From: Paracraurococcus lichenis
Lineage (GTDB): Bacteria > Pseudomonadota > Alphaproteobacteria > Acetobacterales > Acetobacteraceae
Direction of reading: 5' to 3'
Assembly: GCF_030657435.1 (NCBI RefSeq)
Contig: NZ_JAUTWS010000012.1
Span: 62,001 to 126,000, forward strand
Length of the DNA: 64,000 nt
Both the position numbers and the translations under genes were made by a program. Below, piece after piece: positions 8,492 through 17,897 of this stretch. Under the pieces are notes generated by a model. It saw only the letters and a program-made list of their open reading frames with translations, made no database searches and was not told where the DNA came from. How positions within the stretch are numbered: position 1 is the stretch's first letter; the number at the start of each line of letters is the position of its first letter.

Positions 8492-8953
8492 CTACCGCGT
8501 CGCCACCCGCTCGTCCGTCTCCGGCACCCGGATCGGCTCTACCACCACCGGCGCCGTGCCATCCTTCTTCATGTCGAGCTGGTTCGCCGTCTTCGGGCTG
8601 ACATCGATCACCCGCCCGCCGACATAGGGGCCGCGATCCTCGACCTTCACTTCGGCCGTCTTGCCGTTCTCCAGATTCGTCACCTTGGCGGTCGTGCCCA
8701 GCGGCAGCGTCTTGTGCGCCGCGTTCTCGCCGTTCGGGTTGAAGCGGGCGCCGTTCGCCATGCGCTTGCCGTAGAATTCGCGGCCGTAATAGCTTGCCTT
8801 GCCGCGCTGCGGCCGTACGTTCTGCGCCTGGCGCTGCTGCTGCGCCGTGTGCCCGCGCTCGGCCGCTGCGGCCTGGTTCGGGGTCAGGTCCGGACCGCCG
8901 AGCCCGAGGACCAGAAGGGCCGCTCCCGCGGCCAGCCTTGCCATTTTCGTCAT
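8492..8953 (-). CDS. rlpA: RlpA-family septal ring lytic transglycosylase-like protein
   Basis: A 153-residue exported protein. After a signal peptide (about residues 1-31) and a Gln/Arg-rich linker comes a double-psi beta-barrel with the RlpA hallmarks GKASYYG, GKRMANGARFNPN, AAHKTLPLGT, KVTN and DRGPYVGGRVIDVSP. RlpA proteins cleave peptidoglycan glycan strands that lack stem peptides. This copy has no C-terminal SPOR domain, so septal recruitment must come from elsewhere. No lipobox cysteine is present, so it is probably soluble in the periplasm. Confidence 0.88.
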   Translation of the reverse strand: MTKMARLAAGAALLVLGLGGPDLTPNQAAAAERGHTAQQQRQAQNVRPQRGKASYYGREFYGKRMANGARFNPNGENAAHKTLPLGTTAKVTNLENGKTAEVKVEDRGPYVGGRVIDVSPKTANQLDMKKDGTAPVVVEPIRVPETDERVATR

Positions 8954-9126
8954 GGCCCGCCGTGACGCTTGACGGCGCCGATGGTTCCTGGTCCGGCGCC
9001 CGCCGCGCACGGCCTCGTGACCACCGGCGCCCTGCCGACCGCCTGCGCCCGGCGCCATGCTGCATGGTCCCGGGCGCGGCCTGCGCAGGTGCCCCGGCCG
9101 CGCCGAGGTGGTAAGCCGCACCCACC

Positions 9127-10116
9127 ATGACCATCGCCCACCGCACCGTCGCCCCCGGGGAGGCCGATACCAGGCTCGACCGCTGGTTCCGCCGCCATTA
9201 CCCCCAACTCGCCCAGGGCGCGCTGCAGAAGATGCTGCGCACCGGCCAGATCCGCGTGGACGGCAAGCGGGCGGAGGCGAATACCCGCCTCGCCGCCGGG
9301 CAGGAAGTGCGCATCCCGCCGCTGCCGGAAGGCCCGAAGCCCGAGCCCGGCCGCCGCCCGGTTTCGGAGGAGGATGCCCGCGCGCTGGAGCGCATGGTGA
9401 TCCACCGGGACGCGAGCGTGCTGGTGCTGGACAAGCCGCATGGCCTGCCGGTGCAGGGCGGCCCCAACATCGCCCGCCACCTCGACGGCATGCTGGACGC
9501 CCTGCAATTCGAGGCCGAGGAGCGGCCGCGCCTGGTCCATCGGCTCGACCGCGACACGTCAGGCGTGCTGGTCCTGGCGCGCACGGCGCAGGCGGCCGCC
9601 TTCCTCGCCAAGGCCTTCCGCGGGCGGGACGTGGAGAAGACCTACTGGGCGGTCGTCACGCCGCAGCCGCAGATCGCCGAGGGGCGGATCGACCTGCCGC
9701 TCGCCAAGCTCGCCGGCGCGCGGGGGGAGCGGGTGGAGGCGGTCGAGGACCCGGAGGCCGGGGCGCGGGCCATCACCGATTTCCGCACCCTGGACGCCGC
9801 CAAGCGCCGGGTCGCCTGGCTGGAGCTGAAGCCGCTCACCGGCCGCACCCACCAGCTTCGCGTGCATTGCGCGGAGGGTCTCGGCAGCCCGATCGTCGGT
9901 GACGGCAAGTATGGCGGCGCCGCCGCGCATCTGGAGGGGCTGCCCAACCTGCTCCACCTGCATGCCCGGGCCCTGCTGCTGCCGCATCCCGATGGCGGGG
10001 TGCTGGAGGCCGCGGCGCCGCTGCCGCCGCATATGCGGGAGACTTTCGCCTATTTCGGCTTCGAGGCGCCGAAGACCCTGAAGCCGCGGCGCCTCGCCAC
10101 TGCGCCGAAGCGCTGA
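9127..10116 (+). CDS. RluC/RluD-family 23S rRNA pseudouridine synthase
   Basis: A 329-residue enzyme that converts specific rRNA (or tRNA) uridines to pseudouridine. An S4 RNA-binding domain occupies about residues 13-62. The catalytic domain follows, with HRLDRDTSG at 138-146 (Asp141 catalytic by family analogy), then LKPLTGRTHQLRVH near 238-251 and the RLHLHA-like LLHLHARALLLPHP segment. Length and order match RluC/RluD; the exact target cannot be set from sequence alone. A strong hairpin follows the gene. Confidence 0.9.
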   Translation: MTIAHRTVAPGEADTRLDRWFRRHYPQLAQGALQKMLRTGQIRVDGKRAEANTRLAAGQEVRIPPLPEGPKPEPGRRPVSEEDARALERMVIHRDASVLVLDKPHGLPVQGGPNIARHLDGMLDALQFEAEERPRLVHRLDRDTSGVLVLARTAQAAAFLAKAFRGRDVEKTYWAVVTPQPQIAEGRIDLPLAKLAGARGERVEAVEDPEAGARAITDFRTLDAAKRRVAWLELKPLTGRTHQLRVHCAEGLGSPIVGDGKYGGAAAHLEGLPNLLHLHARALLLPHPDGGVLEAAAPLPPHMRETFAYFGFEAPKTLKPRRLATAPKR

Positions 10117-10167
10117 TCCGTCCGGCGCGCGCGTCGACGCGCCCGGAAGCGCCCTGAGCCTTGTCCG

Positions 10168-10197
10168 GGAGCGCAAGCCTCCCGAGGTTTGCGCTCC
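10168..10197. terminator. 13-bp stem-loop downstream of the pseudouridine synthase gene
   Basis: GGAGCGCAAGCCT pairs with AGGTTTGCGCTCC (one G-U pair) around a 4-base CCCG loop, 51 bases past the stop codon. No T-run follows, but the stem is strong. Confidence 0.5.
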
Positions 10198-10382
10198 GGC
10201 GGCAGCCCTGAGGCGGATGGCCGCGGGGCGGACAGGCCCGCGGGCGCGACCCTGCGCGCCGGAGAATCGGATGGGGTGGATCGGGCGGGGCGGAACGGCC
10301 CGGGCCGCCACACCATCCTGCAAACAATGACATGACCCGCCCTCGCCCTGGCCGGACAGGGCGAGGGCGATCGAGGGGACCC

Positions 10383-13016
10383 ATGCCGCGCGAGACCGCC
10401 TTCCCCGAGCCGCTGCCCGAGCCGCCCGCCCCCCGTCGCCGCCGTCGCCGCTGGCCCTGGGTGGTCGGCGGCCTCGTCCTGCTCACGCTGCTGACGGCGG
10501 GGGTGGCGCTGGCGAGGCTCGACCTGAATGCCTGGAAGCCGCGCATCCAGGCGCTGGTGAAGGAGCGGACGGGGCGCGACCTGGTGCTCGCCGGGCCGAT
10601 CGGCCTGAAGCCCTCCCTGGTGCCGACCGTGACGGTGGAGGATGTCGCCTTCGCCAACATGCCCGGCGGCAGCCGGCCGCAGATGGCGGTGGTGAAGCGG
10701 GCGGAGCTGGAACTCGCTCTGCTGCCGCTGCTGTCCCGCCACGTGGAGGTGCGGCGGCTGCGCCTGGTTGCGCCCGATATCCTGCTGGAGACGGATGCGC
10801 AGGGCCGGCCGAACTGGGTCTTCGGGTCGCCACCGGCTCCCGCGGCGCCGCCCGCCCAGGCCCCGGCGGCACCGCAGCCCGAATCCACCGGCGCGCCGCC
10901 TGCCATCGGCTTCGGCCGCATCACGGTGGAGCAGGGGCGGCTCACCTGGCGCGACGGGGCCAGCGGCGCGAGCCGCCTGCTGGAGGTGCCGCATCTGGAA
11001 GCCACCTCCGATGGGCCGGAGGGCATGGTGCATGCTGAGGGGCGGCTGGCGCTGGAGGGGGTGCCGATCACGCTGGCGCTGGAGACCGGCCCGCTCGCTG
11101 GCCTGACCGGCGCCGCGCCCGACCGGCCCTGGCCGATCCGCGGCACCGTGGAAGCCGCCGGCGCCCGTTTCGGGGTGGAGGCGACGCTCGCCCGCCCAGC
11201 GGAGCGGCGGGACTGGCAGGCGACCCTGACGGCCGATGTGCCGGATACCCGCACCCTGGTCCCGCTGCTGCCGGACCTTCCCATCCCGCCGCTGCAGGGC
11301 GTTCGGGCGCGCGTCGGCCTCGCCGCGGCCGGGCCGGGGCAGCCGGCGCTGACGGCGCTCGACCTCGCGATCGGTGCCTCGCCGCTCGACCCCCTGCTGC
11401 CCGGCCTGGCGCTCGCGCGCTTCCACGCCGCGCTGCCGGCGGCGGATGCACCGCTGGCACTGGACGGGGAGGGGAGCCTCAAGGGCGTGCCGCTGCGGCT
11501 CACGGGCACCACCCGTTCCCCCATGCCGCCACAGGGGCTGGCGGCGCCGCTGCCTCTCGACCTGACGCTCGGCCTCGGTGGCGGGACCGCGACGGTGAAG
11601 GGGACGATCGCCGACCCCGACCGCATGACCGGCGTGGACCTCGCCCTCGCCGCGGCGCTGCCGGACCTCGCGGCGCTGACACCGCTCGCCGGGCGGCCGC
11701 TGCCGCCGGCGCGGGACCTCCAAGCGCGGGCGCGGCTGAGCGAGCGGGGTGGCTACCGCTTCTCCGGCGGCGCCTTCCTGAAGCAGATCCAGGTCACCTC
11801 CTCGGCCGGCGACGTGGCGGGCGACCTGACCCTGGTGCGGGGCATGCGGCTGGGGGCGGTCGGAGCGCTGGCCTCGAAGCGGCTCGAACTCGACGCGCTG
11901 CTTCCCCCGCCGGCGCCGCAGGCCGCGCCGGCCGCGCCGACCGCGCCGGCGAAGAAGGACGGAAGGGTGATCCCCGACATGCCGCTGCCGCTCGAGCTGC
12001 TGCGGCTGACCGACAGCGACCTGCAGGTCTCGGTCGCGGAGCTGCACAGCGGCGGCACGGTGCTGCGGGACGTCGCGGGCCATGCCGTCATCGAGGACGG
12101 GCGCGGCCGCCTCGACCCGCTCGACCTCACCCTGCCCGGCGGGCGGGTGGCGATCCGCGCCGCGGGCGATGTCACCACCGCCCCGCCCACGCTGCAGGTC
12201 GCGGTGCGGTCGGACGGGCTCGAACTGGCGCCGCTGCTGGCGGCGCTGCACGCGCCGGGCGGCACCGCCGGGCGGGCCGAGGTCGATCTCGACCTGCGGG
12301 GGCAGGGGCGGGACCTCCGGGCGGTGGCGGCGACGGCGACCGGCCATCTCGGCCTGGCGCTGACCAATGGCCAAGTGGAGAGCGGCTCGGGCAGCCTGCT
12401 CGGCCGGGCGCTCGGCGAGCTGCGGCAGGCGATGCCCCAGCTCGGCGGCGCGGCGGAGGGGCGGATCGGCATCGCCTGCGCCGCCACCCGCTGGCGGGTC
12501 GAGGGCGGGATCGCCCATAGCGAGACGCTGCTGCTGGATGGCACGCTCGGCAAGGTCGGCGGCGGCGGCACCGCCAGCCTGCGGGACGAGACGCTGTCGA
12601 TGCGCCTCAACCTCGACCTGCGGATCCCGGTGCCGGGCGTGAACCAGCTTCGCATCCGCGCGCCGGTCGCGCTGACCGGGACCTTCGCCGAGCCGCGGCC
12701 GGACTATCGCCAAGCGCTTGGCCGTGCCGCCGCCGGCGCGCTGGCCGAGGAGGTGCTGCGCGATCGCGGCGGGGTCGCCGGCGAGTTGCTGGGCGCGCTC
12801 GGCCAGGCGCGGCCGGAGCGCGACGCGCCGATCCCGGATTGCGGCCCGGCCCTGGCGGCGGCGCGCGGCGGGCGGGCGGGGCCGGTGCCGGCGAGCGCCG
12901 CGCCGGCGCCGCAGGCAGCACCCGCGGAGCGCTCGCAGAGCCTGCCGCACGACCTGCAGCGGGAGCTGCCGGGCGCCGCGCAGGACCTGCTGCGCGGGCT
13001 GCTGCGGGGGCGCTAG
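10383..13016 (+). CDS. AsmA-family envelope protein
   Basis: An 877-residue inner-membrane-anchored periplasmic protein. An Arg-rich stretch is followed by one hydrophobic helix (about residues 24-44), then the AsmA N-terminal pattern ARLDLNAWKPRIQALVKERTGRDLVLAGPIGLKPSLVPTV in split form. The C-terminal AsmA_2-like domain shows the RGTAEVDLDLRGQGRDL and TNGQVESGSGSLLG elements. AsmA-like proteins form long grooves thought to carry phospholipids between membranes. The start at 10383 follows GAGGGGAC; an ATG 51 bases upstream lacks such a site. Ala/Pro-rich linkers interrupt the middle. A long antisense open frame here is a GC-bias shadow. Confidence 0.85.
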   Translation: MPRETAFPEPLPEPPAPRRRRRRWPWVVGGLVLLTLLTAGVALARLDLNAWKPRIQALVKERTGRDLVLAGPIGLKPSLVPTVTVEDVAFANMPGGSRPQMAVVKRAELELALLPLLSRHVEVRRLRLVAPDILLETDAQGRPNWVFGSPPAPAAPPAQAPAAPQPESTGAPPAIGFGRITVEQGRLTWRDGASGASRLLEVPHLEATSDGPEGMVHAEGRLALEGVPITLALETGPLAGLTGAAPDRPWPIRGTVEAAGARFGVEATLARPAERRDWQATLTADVPDTRTLVPLLPDLPIPPLQGVRARVGLAAAGPGQPALTALDLAIGASPLDPLLPGLALARFHAALPAADAPLALDGEGSLKGVPLRLTGTTRSPMPPQGLAAPLPLDLTLGLGGGTATVKGTIADPDRMTGVDLALAAALPDLAALTPLAGRPLPPARDLQARARLSERGGYRFSGGAFLKQIQVTSSAGDVAGDLTLVRGMRLGAVGALASKRLELDALLPPPAPQAAPAAPTAPAKKDGRVIPDMPLPLELLRLTDSDLQVSVAELHSGGTVLRDVAGHAVIEDGRGRLDPLDLTLPGGRVAIRAAGDVTTAPPTLQVAVRSDGLELAPLLAALHAPGGTAGRAEVDLDLRGQGRDLRAVAATATGHLGLALTNGQVESGSGSLLGRALGELRQAMPQLGGAAEGRIGIACAATRWRVEGGIAHSETLLLDGTLGKVGGGGTASLRDETLSMRLNLDLRIPVPGVNQLRIRAPVALTGTFAEPRPDYRQALGRAAAGALAEEVLRDRGGVAGELLGALGQARPERDAPIPDCGPALAAARGGRAGPVPASAAPAPQAAPAERSQSLPHDLQRELPGAAQDLLRGLLRGR

Positions 13017-13268
13017 CCTCCGGTCGCAGGCACCCGCCGGCACCTCCGGCCCTGGTCGGTAGACGCGACGGAGGCGGGCGCGAGCCCCGCGCCGCCGGCG
13101 CCCGGCCCGGGTTCGTGGCGCGTCCGCCGCGGCCGGGCCAGGCCATGGGGTGGCATGCGGAACCTGCCGCCCACGCATCGCGCGCCCTCTGCTACAAGTG
13201 CCGCTCGCCAGGTCCCACCTTGTCGGGGCTGGCCGGTTGCCGGCCCCTTCTGCCCTCGGGAACACTGC

Positions 13269-13982
13269 ATGAAGCGCTTCTGGGACACCGCCGCCGCCAC
13301 TGCCGAGCCGGGCGGCTTCCGCGTGCTGCTGGATGGCCGGCCCGTCCGCCTGCCGGGCGGCACCCCGCTGCTGATCGAGACCCCCGCCCTCGCCGAGGCG
13401 ATCGCCGCCGAATGGTCCGCCGCCGGCGGGGAGAGGGGCGGCGAGATGTCGCCTGCCGACATCCCCCTCACGCGCCTCGCCGGCACGGCGCAGGAGCGTA
13501 TCGCGCCCGACCCCGCCCCGACCGTGGAGGGGCTGGCCCGCTATGCCGAGACCGACCTGCTCTGCTACCGCGCCGAGGACCGGCGCCTCGCCGCCATCCA
13601 GGCGGCGGAGTGGCAGCCGCTGCTCGACTGGGCGGCGCTGCAGCACGATGCGCCGCTCCGCGTCACCACCGGCCTGATGCCCATCGCGCAGGACCCGGCC
13701 GCGATCGCGGCGCTGCACCGTGCAGTCGCCGCCCGCTCGCCGCTCGAACTCACCGCCATGGGCGTGCTGGTGCCGGGCTATGGCAGCCTCGTCCTCGGCC
13801 TCGCGGTCGTGGAGGGGCGGCTGGACGCGGCGGAGGCGCATCGCCTCGCCATCCTCGACGAGACCTTCCAGGAGGAGTTCTGGGGCCTCGACGCCGAGGC
13901 CGCGGCGCGCCGCAAGCGCATCGCCGCCGAGGTGGCGATGGCCGGCCGCCTGCTCGACCTCGCCCGCGCGGCGGCGTCATGA
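13269..13982 (+). CDS. ATP12-family F1-ATPase assembly chaperone
   Basis: A 237-residue protein. ATP12 binds the F1 alpha subunit during ATP synthase assembly and is found in mitochondria and alphaproteobacteria. Family signs are MKRFWDTA at the start, the VLLDGRPVRLPGG segment, a W-SAAGG helix, DIPLTRLAGTAQERI, YAETDLLCYRA and the C-terminal LDETFQEEFWGLDAEAAARRK region. Earlier in-frame ATGs give an implausible N-terminus, so 13269 is chosen. Its stop overlaps the acylphosphatase start by 4 bases (ATGA). Confidence 0.92.
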   Translation: MKRFWDTAAATAEPGGFRVLLDGRPVRLPGGTPLLIETPALAEAIAAEWSAAGGERGGEMSPADIPLTRLAGTAQERIAPDPAPTVEGLARYAETDLLCYRAEDRRLAAIQAAEWQPLLDWAALQHDAPLRVTTGLMPIAQDPAAIAALHRAVAARSPLELTAMGVLVPGYGSLVLGLAVVEGRLDAAEAHRLAILDETFQEEFWGLDAEAAARRKRIAAEVAMAGRLLDLARAAAS

Positions 13983-14245
13983 GGGCGCGCCACCTGCTGA
14001 TCAGCGGCCGGGTGCAGGGCGTCGGCTACCGCGACTGGATGGCGCGGGAGGCCGGGCGCCTCGGCCTCGCTGGCTGGGTGCGCAACCGCGCCGACGGCAC
14101 GGTCGAGGCGGTGATCGCCGGCCCCGAGCCGGCGGTGGAGGCGCTGCTGACCCTGGTGCGCCGGGGCCCGCGCCTCGCGCGCGTCGATGCGGTGGAGGAG
14201 CGCTTCTGGGAGGAGGAGGTGGAGCCGGGCTTCCTGCGGCGGTAG
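13979..14245 (+). CDS. acyP: Acylphosphatase
   Basis: An 88-residue enzyme that hydrolyses carboxyl-phosphate bonds. It has the two family signatures: GRVQGVGYRDWM (residues 10-21, with the phosphate-binding Arg18) and GWVRNRADGTVEAV (32-45, with the catalytic Asn36). The length is exactly that of the family. It overlaps the ATP12 gene by ATGA, so the two are co-translated. Confidence 0.95.
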   Translation: MRARHLLISGRVQGVGYRDWMAREAGRLGLAGWVRNRADGTVEAVIAGPEPAVEALLTLVRRGPRLARVDAVEERFWEEEVEPGFLRR

Positions 14246-14389
14246 CGCAACGGCGCTATCGCTTCGACCCGCACGGGCAGACTGCCGCTCTCGCTTGTGA
14301 ACTTGGCGGGAGGCGCGCGCCGCCCGCGCCCGGCCATGCCACGCTGCCGCCCGCGGCGGCGTGCCGCCGCCGCGGGGAGGACACGCAAA

Positions 14390-14974
14390 ATGCCCGAGAA
14401 TGGCGAACTCCACCTGCATCCGCTGATCGACCACGGCATCCGCGCCGGCGCGCCCGGCTTCGCCGGCGGCACCCTGACCTGCCTCTGCGAGCGCGACCAG
14501 GTGAAGGTGCAGGTCGAAAGCAACGTCGCCCACAACCATGCCTGCGGCTGCACCAAGTGCTGGAAGCCGGAAGGCGCCGTCTTTTCCGTCGTCGCCGTGG
14601 TGCCGCGGGACAAGCTGCGCGTGACGGCGCATGCCGAGAAGCTGGAGGTGGTCGACCCCGCCGCCGCCATCCAGCGGCATGCCTGCCGAAGCTGCGGCGT
14701 GCACCTGTTCGGCCGCATCGAGAACCAGGCACATCCCTTCTACGGCCTCGATTTCATCCATCCGGAGCTCTTCGCCGAGCACGGCGCGGCGGCGCCGGAA
14801 TTCGCCGCCTTCGTCTCCTCCGTCATCGAGAGCGGGGTGAAGCCCGACCGCATGCCGGCGATCCGCGCGCGGCTGAAGCAGATCGGGCTCGAGCCCTATG
14901 ACTGCCTGTCGCCGCCGCTGATGGACGCGATCGCCACGCACCAGGCGAAGCGGATGGGCACGCTGGCGGCGTAG
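14390..14974 (+). CDS. gfa: S-(hydroxymethyl)glutathione synthase (formaldehyde-activating Gfa)
   Basis: A 194-residue zinc protein that speeds the condensation of formaldehyde with glutathione, the entry to glutathione-dependent formaldehyde oxidation. Zinc-ligand cysteines are clear: LTCLC near residues 31-33, ACGCTKC near 52-56, and HACRSCG near 99-102, in the order of GFA/CENP-V-fold proteins. The full-length similarity to Gfa, including the [14 protein letters not shown] tail, supports the specific name over a generic GFA-domain protein. GGGGAGG lies 10 bases before the ATG. No formaldehyde dehydrogenase gene is adjacent. Confidence 0.9.
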   Translation: MPENGELHLHPLIDHGIRAGAPGFAGGTLTCLCERDQVKVQVESNVAHNHACGCTKCWKPEGAVFSVVAVVPRDKLRVTAHAEKLEVVDPAAAIQRHACRSCGVHLFGRIENQAHPFYGLDFIHPELFAEHGAAAPEFAAFVSSVIESGVKPDRMPAIRARLKQIGLEPYDCLSPPLMDAIATHQAKRMGTLAA

Positions 14975-14995
14975 CGCGCGGCGGAGACCTGGGAT

Positions 14996-15047
14996 CCGGG
15001 GGGCCTTGCCCCCCCGGGCCCCCCACCAGGCCCGGAGCCGGGCCTGG
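14996..15047. terminator. Two consecutive GC-rich hairpins after gfa
   Basis: The first hairpin is CCGGGGGG-CCTTG-CCCCCCC at 14996-15015. The second is a 10-bp perfect palindromic stem CCAGGCCCGG-AG-CCGGGCCTGG at 15026-15047. They follow the gfa stop by about 20 bases, which is the likely transcript end. Confidence 0.5.
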
Positions 15048-15171
15048 ACCGGCCCGAGTCGGCAGGCTGCGCCGCGTGTCACGGAAAATGTTTGCACCGC
15101 GAAGTGCCGGCCGCGCATGCTCCCGCCCGCCGCCCGAAGAGCGGCGGCCAACAGGACAGGGAGCGAACGTC

Positions 15172-16257
15172 ATGCAACGTCGCGGCATCCTGGGCGCCGC
15201 CCTCGCGGCAGCCCCGGCGGGCCTCGCCATGCCCGCCCTCGCGCAGACCCAGAACCCCGAGATCCGCTGGCGGCTGGCCAGCAGCTTCCCCAAGAACCTC
15301 GACATCCTCTATGGCGGCTCGGAATACCTGGCGAAGCGCGTCGCGCAGATGACCGACAACCGCTTCCAGATCCGCTGCTTCGCGGCCGGGGAGATCGTCC
15401 CCGCCCTGCAGGTGCTGGACGGGCTGCAGAGCGCGACGGTCGAATGCGGCCAGACCGCGAGCCTCTACTACGTCGGCAAGGACCCGACCTTCGCCGCCTT
15501 CACCGCCATCCCCTTCGGGATGAACATGCGCCAGATGAGCGCCTGGCTGCGCCATGGCGGCGGCAACGAACTCGCGGCCGAGCTCTACCGCGACTACAAC
15601 GTCATCGGCATCCCCTTCGGCGATACCGGTACGCAGATGGGCGGCTGGTTCAGGAAGGAGATCCGCAGCCTCGAGGACTTGAGCGGCCTGAAGTTCCGCA
15701 TCTCCGGCTTCGCCGGGCACCTCTTCGCAAAGCTCGGCGCCGCGCCGACCCAGATCGCGGGGCCGGACATCTACCCGAGCCTCGAGCGCGGGACGATCGA
15801 CGCGGCGGAGTGGATCGGGCCCTATGACGACGAGAAGCTCGGCTTCGCGCGCATCGCCAAGTACTACTACGCCCCGGGCTTCTGGGAGGGATCCTCCCGC
15901 GGGGTCTTCATGGCGAACCAGCGGGCCTGGGAGAGCCTGCCCGACCACTACCGGCATGCGCTCGAGGTCGCCTGCGGCGAGGCGACGATGGAGATGAGCG
16001 CGCGCTACGACACGGAGAACCCGAAGGCGCTGCGCCGGCTGGTGGCGAGCGGCGCCACGCTGAGGGCCTGGCCGCGGGAGATCCTGCAGGCGGCCTGGCG
16101 CGCCTCGGGCGAGCTGTACGAGGAGACGGCGGCGCAGAACCCGCGCTTCCGGCGGATGTGGACGAGCTACAAGGCCTTCCGGGACGAGCAGTTCCAGTGG
16201 TTCCGGATCGCGGAGAACTCTTACGAGAACTTCGCCTTCGTGGCGGCGGCGAAGTAG
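15172..16257 (+). CDS. TRAP transporter solute-binding protein (DctP/TakP-like), orphan
   Basis: A 361-residue periplasmic receptor with a signal peptide carrying an Arg pair (MQRRGILGAAL, ending ALAQ). The DctP-family fold is marked by WRLASSFPKNLDILYGG, AGEIVPALQVLDGLQ, GTQMGGWFRKEI, LKFRISGFAGHLFAKLG and YPSLERGTIDAAEWIGPYDDEKLGF. The last two resemble the alpha-keto-acid receptor TakP, where Arg and the WxGPYDD region bind substrate and calcium. No DctQ/DctM genes are adjacent; the only such pair in the window (60.3-62.3 kb) has its own receptor. An ACAGGACAGGGAG site supports the start. Confidence 0.9.
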   Translation: MQRRGILGAALAAAPAGLAMPALAQTQNPEIRWRLASSFPKNLDILYGGSEYLAKRVAQMTDNRFQIRCFAAGEIVPALQVLDGLQSATVECGQTASLYYVGKDPTFAAFTAIPFGMNMRQMSAWLRHGGGNELAAELYRDYNVIGIPFGDTGTQMGGWFRKEIRSLEDLSGLKFRISGFAGHLFAKLGAAPTQIAGPDIYPSLERGTIDAAEWIGPYDDEKLGFARIAKYYYAPGFWEGSSRGVFMANQRAWESLPDHYRHALEVACGEATMEMSARYDTENPKALRRLVASGATLRAWPREILQAAWRASGELYEETAAQNPRFRRMWTSYKAFRDEQFQWFRIAENSYENFAFVAAAK

Positions 16258-16424
16258 GGCGCGCGGGGAGGGCGGCACGGACCATCGGTCGAGCGGAGGC
16301 CGCGCCGCCCGGTTGAATCGTCCCGTAACGGAGTCCTGCATCTACGTGGCGGCAGCGAAAGGGACGCCGTGGCTAGACTGGCGCCGCGCCGGCTTCGGAC
16401 CTCCCGGCGAAGGGGAACGTCACG

Positions 16425-17771
16425 ATGGCGCGCAAGACCCGTCACCTCCTCGCCGCCGGCCTCCTCGCCGCCGGGCTGCAACTTTCACCGGCGGCGGCGC
16501 AGGTGCCGGGCTTCCCCTATTGCGCCTGGTGGGTGGAGACGACCGCGACGACGGCCAATATAGCCTTCCCCGACAGCAGTGCCGCCTATTGGACCACGCC
16601 CTTCCAGGTCACCTCCGATCTGCGGTCGATCACCGTTCGCGGCACCTATCCGGAGACGCGGTATTTCTCGCTCAACGTCTATACCAATGGCGGGGCTTCC
16701 TATAGCTGCGGCGGGGTGGCTTCGGGCCTGGCGGATTTCCGCATCGCGCCCGATCCGGGCAGCACCAATCCCTTCCAGCAGCAGGCAGCGGCGGGCGGCG
16801 GCTATACCGTGACCCTCGCGCCCGGGGCAGCCGGCACGGCGAACCGAATCCCGTTCTACGATCCCGCCGCCTGCACGCCGGCCCCGGCCAGCGGTCCGAT
16901 CCCCGAGGATGTGGGCTTCCTCATCCTGCGGGCCTACCTGCCGCAGGGCGGCTTCGGCGCGGTGCCGCTGCCGGAGATCACGCTCGACTATGCCGATGGC
17001 CACACGGTGACTCTGCCGCGCTGCGGCGGCGCGGCGCCAGATGCCGCCGCCCTGCCGCCGGGCTGGCAACGCCGGGTGCGGGCGCTGCCGGCGGGGGAGG
17101 CGCCGGCGCAACTCTCGGCCGGCAGCCAGCCCTGCGGCCGCCCCGGCGGCGCGGCCTGCCCGCCCTCGCTGACCTTCTTCCGTCCGACCGAGAGCGCTAC
17201 CGGCGGGCTCTTCCCCAATGTGGACAACAAGTATGTCGGCGCCCTGGTGCAGCCGGCGCCGGGCCGGCTGGTGCTGGTCCGCGGCCAGGCACCCAGCTTC
17301 CCGCCGGGCAGGCAGGCGCTGCCCTGGAACCCCTCGGCGACGCAGCTCCGCTACTGGTCGCTCTGCAGCAATGTCTATCGCCGGCCCTGGCCGGTCGTGG
17401 TGGATGAGGTGGACGGGCAGGAGATCCTTGGCTGCGCCGCCGATCTCGACACCAGGCTGGATGCGGAGGGGCGCTACACCTATGTGGTCAGCTATCCCGG
17501 CGACCGGCCGACGGAGGCGGCGCTGGCGGCGGCAGGGGCGACCTGGCTGCCCTTCTCGACCGAGCAGCCCCTGGCGCGCCACCTGCTGATCCTGCGGAAC
17601 ATGCTGGGCGACGGCTTCCCGCAATCCGTGCAGAACTGCGCCGCCGGCGCCGATCCGGCCAGCATCGCCGCCTGTGCCGCCAGCATGGGCCCCTACTACC
17701 CGCAGGCAACGACCTGCCGCGCCGCGGTCTTCGAGCGCGGCGGCCTGGCCGCCTGCCTGCGCGACGAATAA
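16425..17771 (+). CDS. Cysteine-rich secreted protein of unknown family
   Basis: A 448-residue protein with a clear signal peptide (about residues 1-26, ending AAAQ). The mature part has twelve cysteines spread along its length, suggesting several disulfides and an extracytoplasmic location. Two halves look loosely alike: ITVRGTYPETRYFSLNVYTNGG near residue 65, and LRYWSLCSNVYRRPWPVV near 310 followed by DAEGRYTYVVSYPGDRP. This layout faintly recalls DUF1254/DUF1214-type proteins, but I cannot place it in a family. It stands alone, between the TRAP receptor and the helicase leader. Confidence 0.75.
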   Translation: MARKTRHLLAAGLLAAGLQLSPAAAQVPGFPYCAWWVETTATTANIAFPDSSAAYWTTPFQVTSDLRSITVRGTYPETRYFSLNVYTNGGASYSCGGVASGLADFRIAPDPGSTNPFQQQAAAGGGYTVTLAPGAAGTANRIPFYDPAACTPAPASGPIPEDVGFLILRAYLPQGGFGAVPLPEITLDYADGHTVTLPRCGGAAPDAAALPPGWQRRVRALPAGEAPAQLSAGSQPCGRPGGAACPPSLTFFRPTESATGGLFPNVDNKYVGALVQPAPGRLVLVRGQAPSFPPGRQALPWNPSATQLRYWSLCSNVYRRPWPVVVDEVDGQEILGCAADLDTRLDAEGRYTYVVSYPGDRPTEAALAAAGATWLPFSTEQPLARHLLILRNMLGDGFPQSVQNCAAGADPASIAACAASMGPYYPQATTCRAAVFERGGLAACLRDE

Positions 17772-17837
17772 GGGGCCTCGAGGCGTCCAGCGGCCCTGCG
17801 GTCCTCGGCGCCGAGGCGCGGCCCCCGCCGGCGTCCC

Positions 17838-17897
17838 TTGCTTTCGCACCTGCGAAGGCGCATATAGCAACCGCTGGCGCCTCGACGTGCCAGCGGT
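17838..17897 (+). promoter_or_regulatory. Putative promoter and leader hairpin of the RNA helicase gene
   Basis: TTGCTT (17838-17843), a 17-base spacer and CATATA (17861-17866) make a reasonable sigma70-type promoter. Right after the expected start point lies a perfect 9-bp stem ACCGCTGGC/GCCAGCGGT with a 10-base loop (17870-17897). If used, this leaves a leader of about 210 bases before the TTG start of the helicase. Nothing else is seen in the 312-base gap 17772-18083. Confidence 0.45.

Noticed and set aside
10050..13841. A very long open frame on the minus strand opposite the AsmA gene
   Set aside because: High GC removes stops from antisense frames. The plus-strand AsmA, pseudouridine synthase and ATP12 genes explain the region, and the antisense product is low-complexity Arg/Gly/Pro/Gln.
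15172..16257. Assignment of the first TRAP receptor to the dctQM genes at 60.3-62.3 kb
   Set aside because: It is 45 kb away, and those genes already have their own receptor directly upstream.
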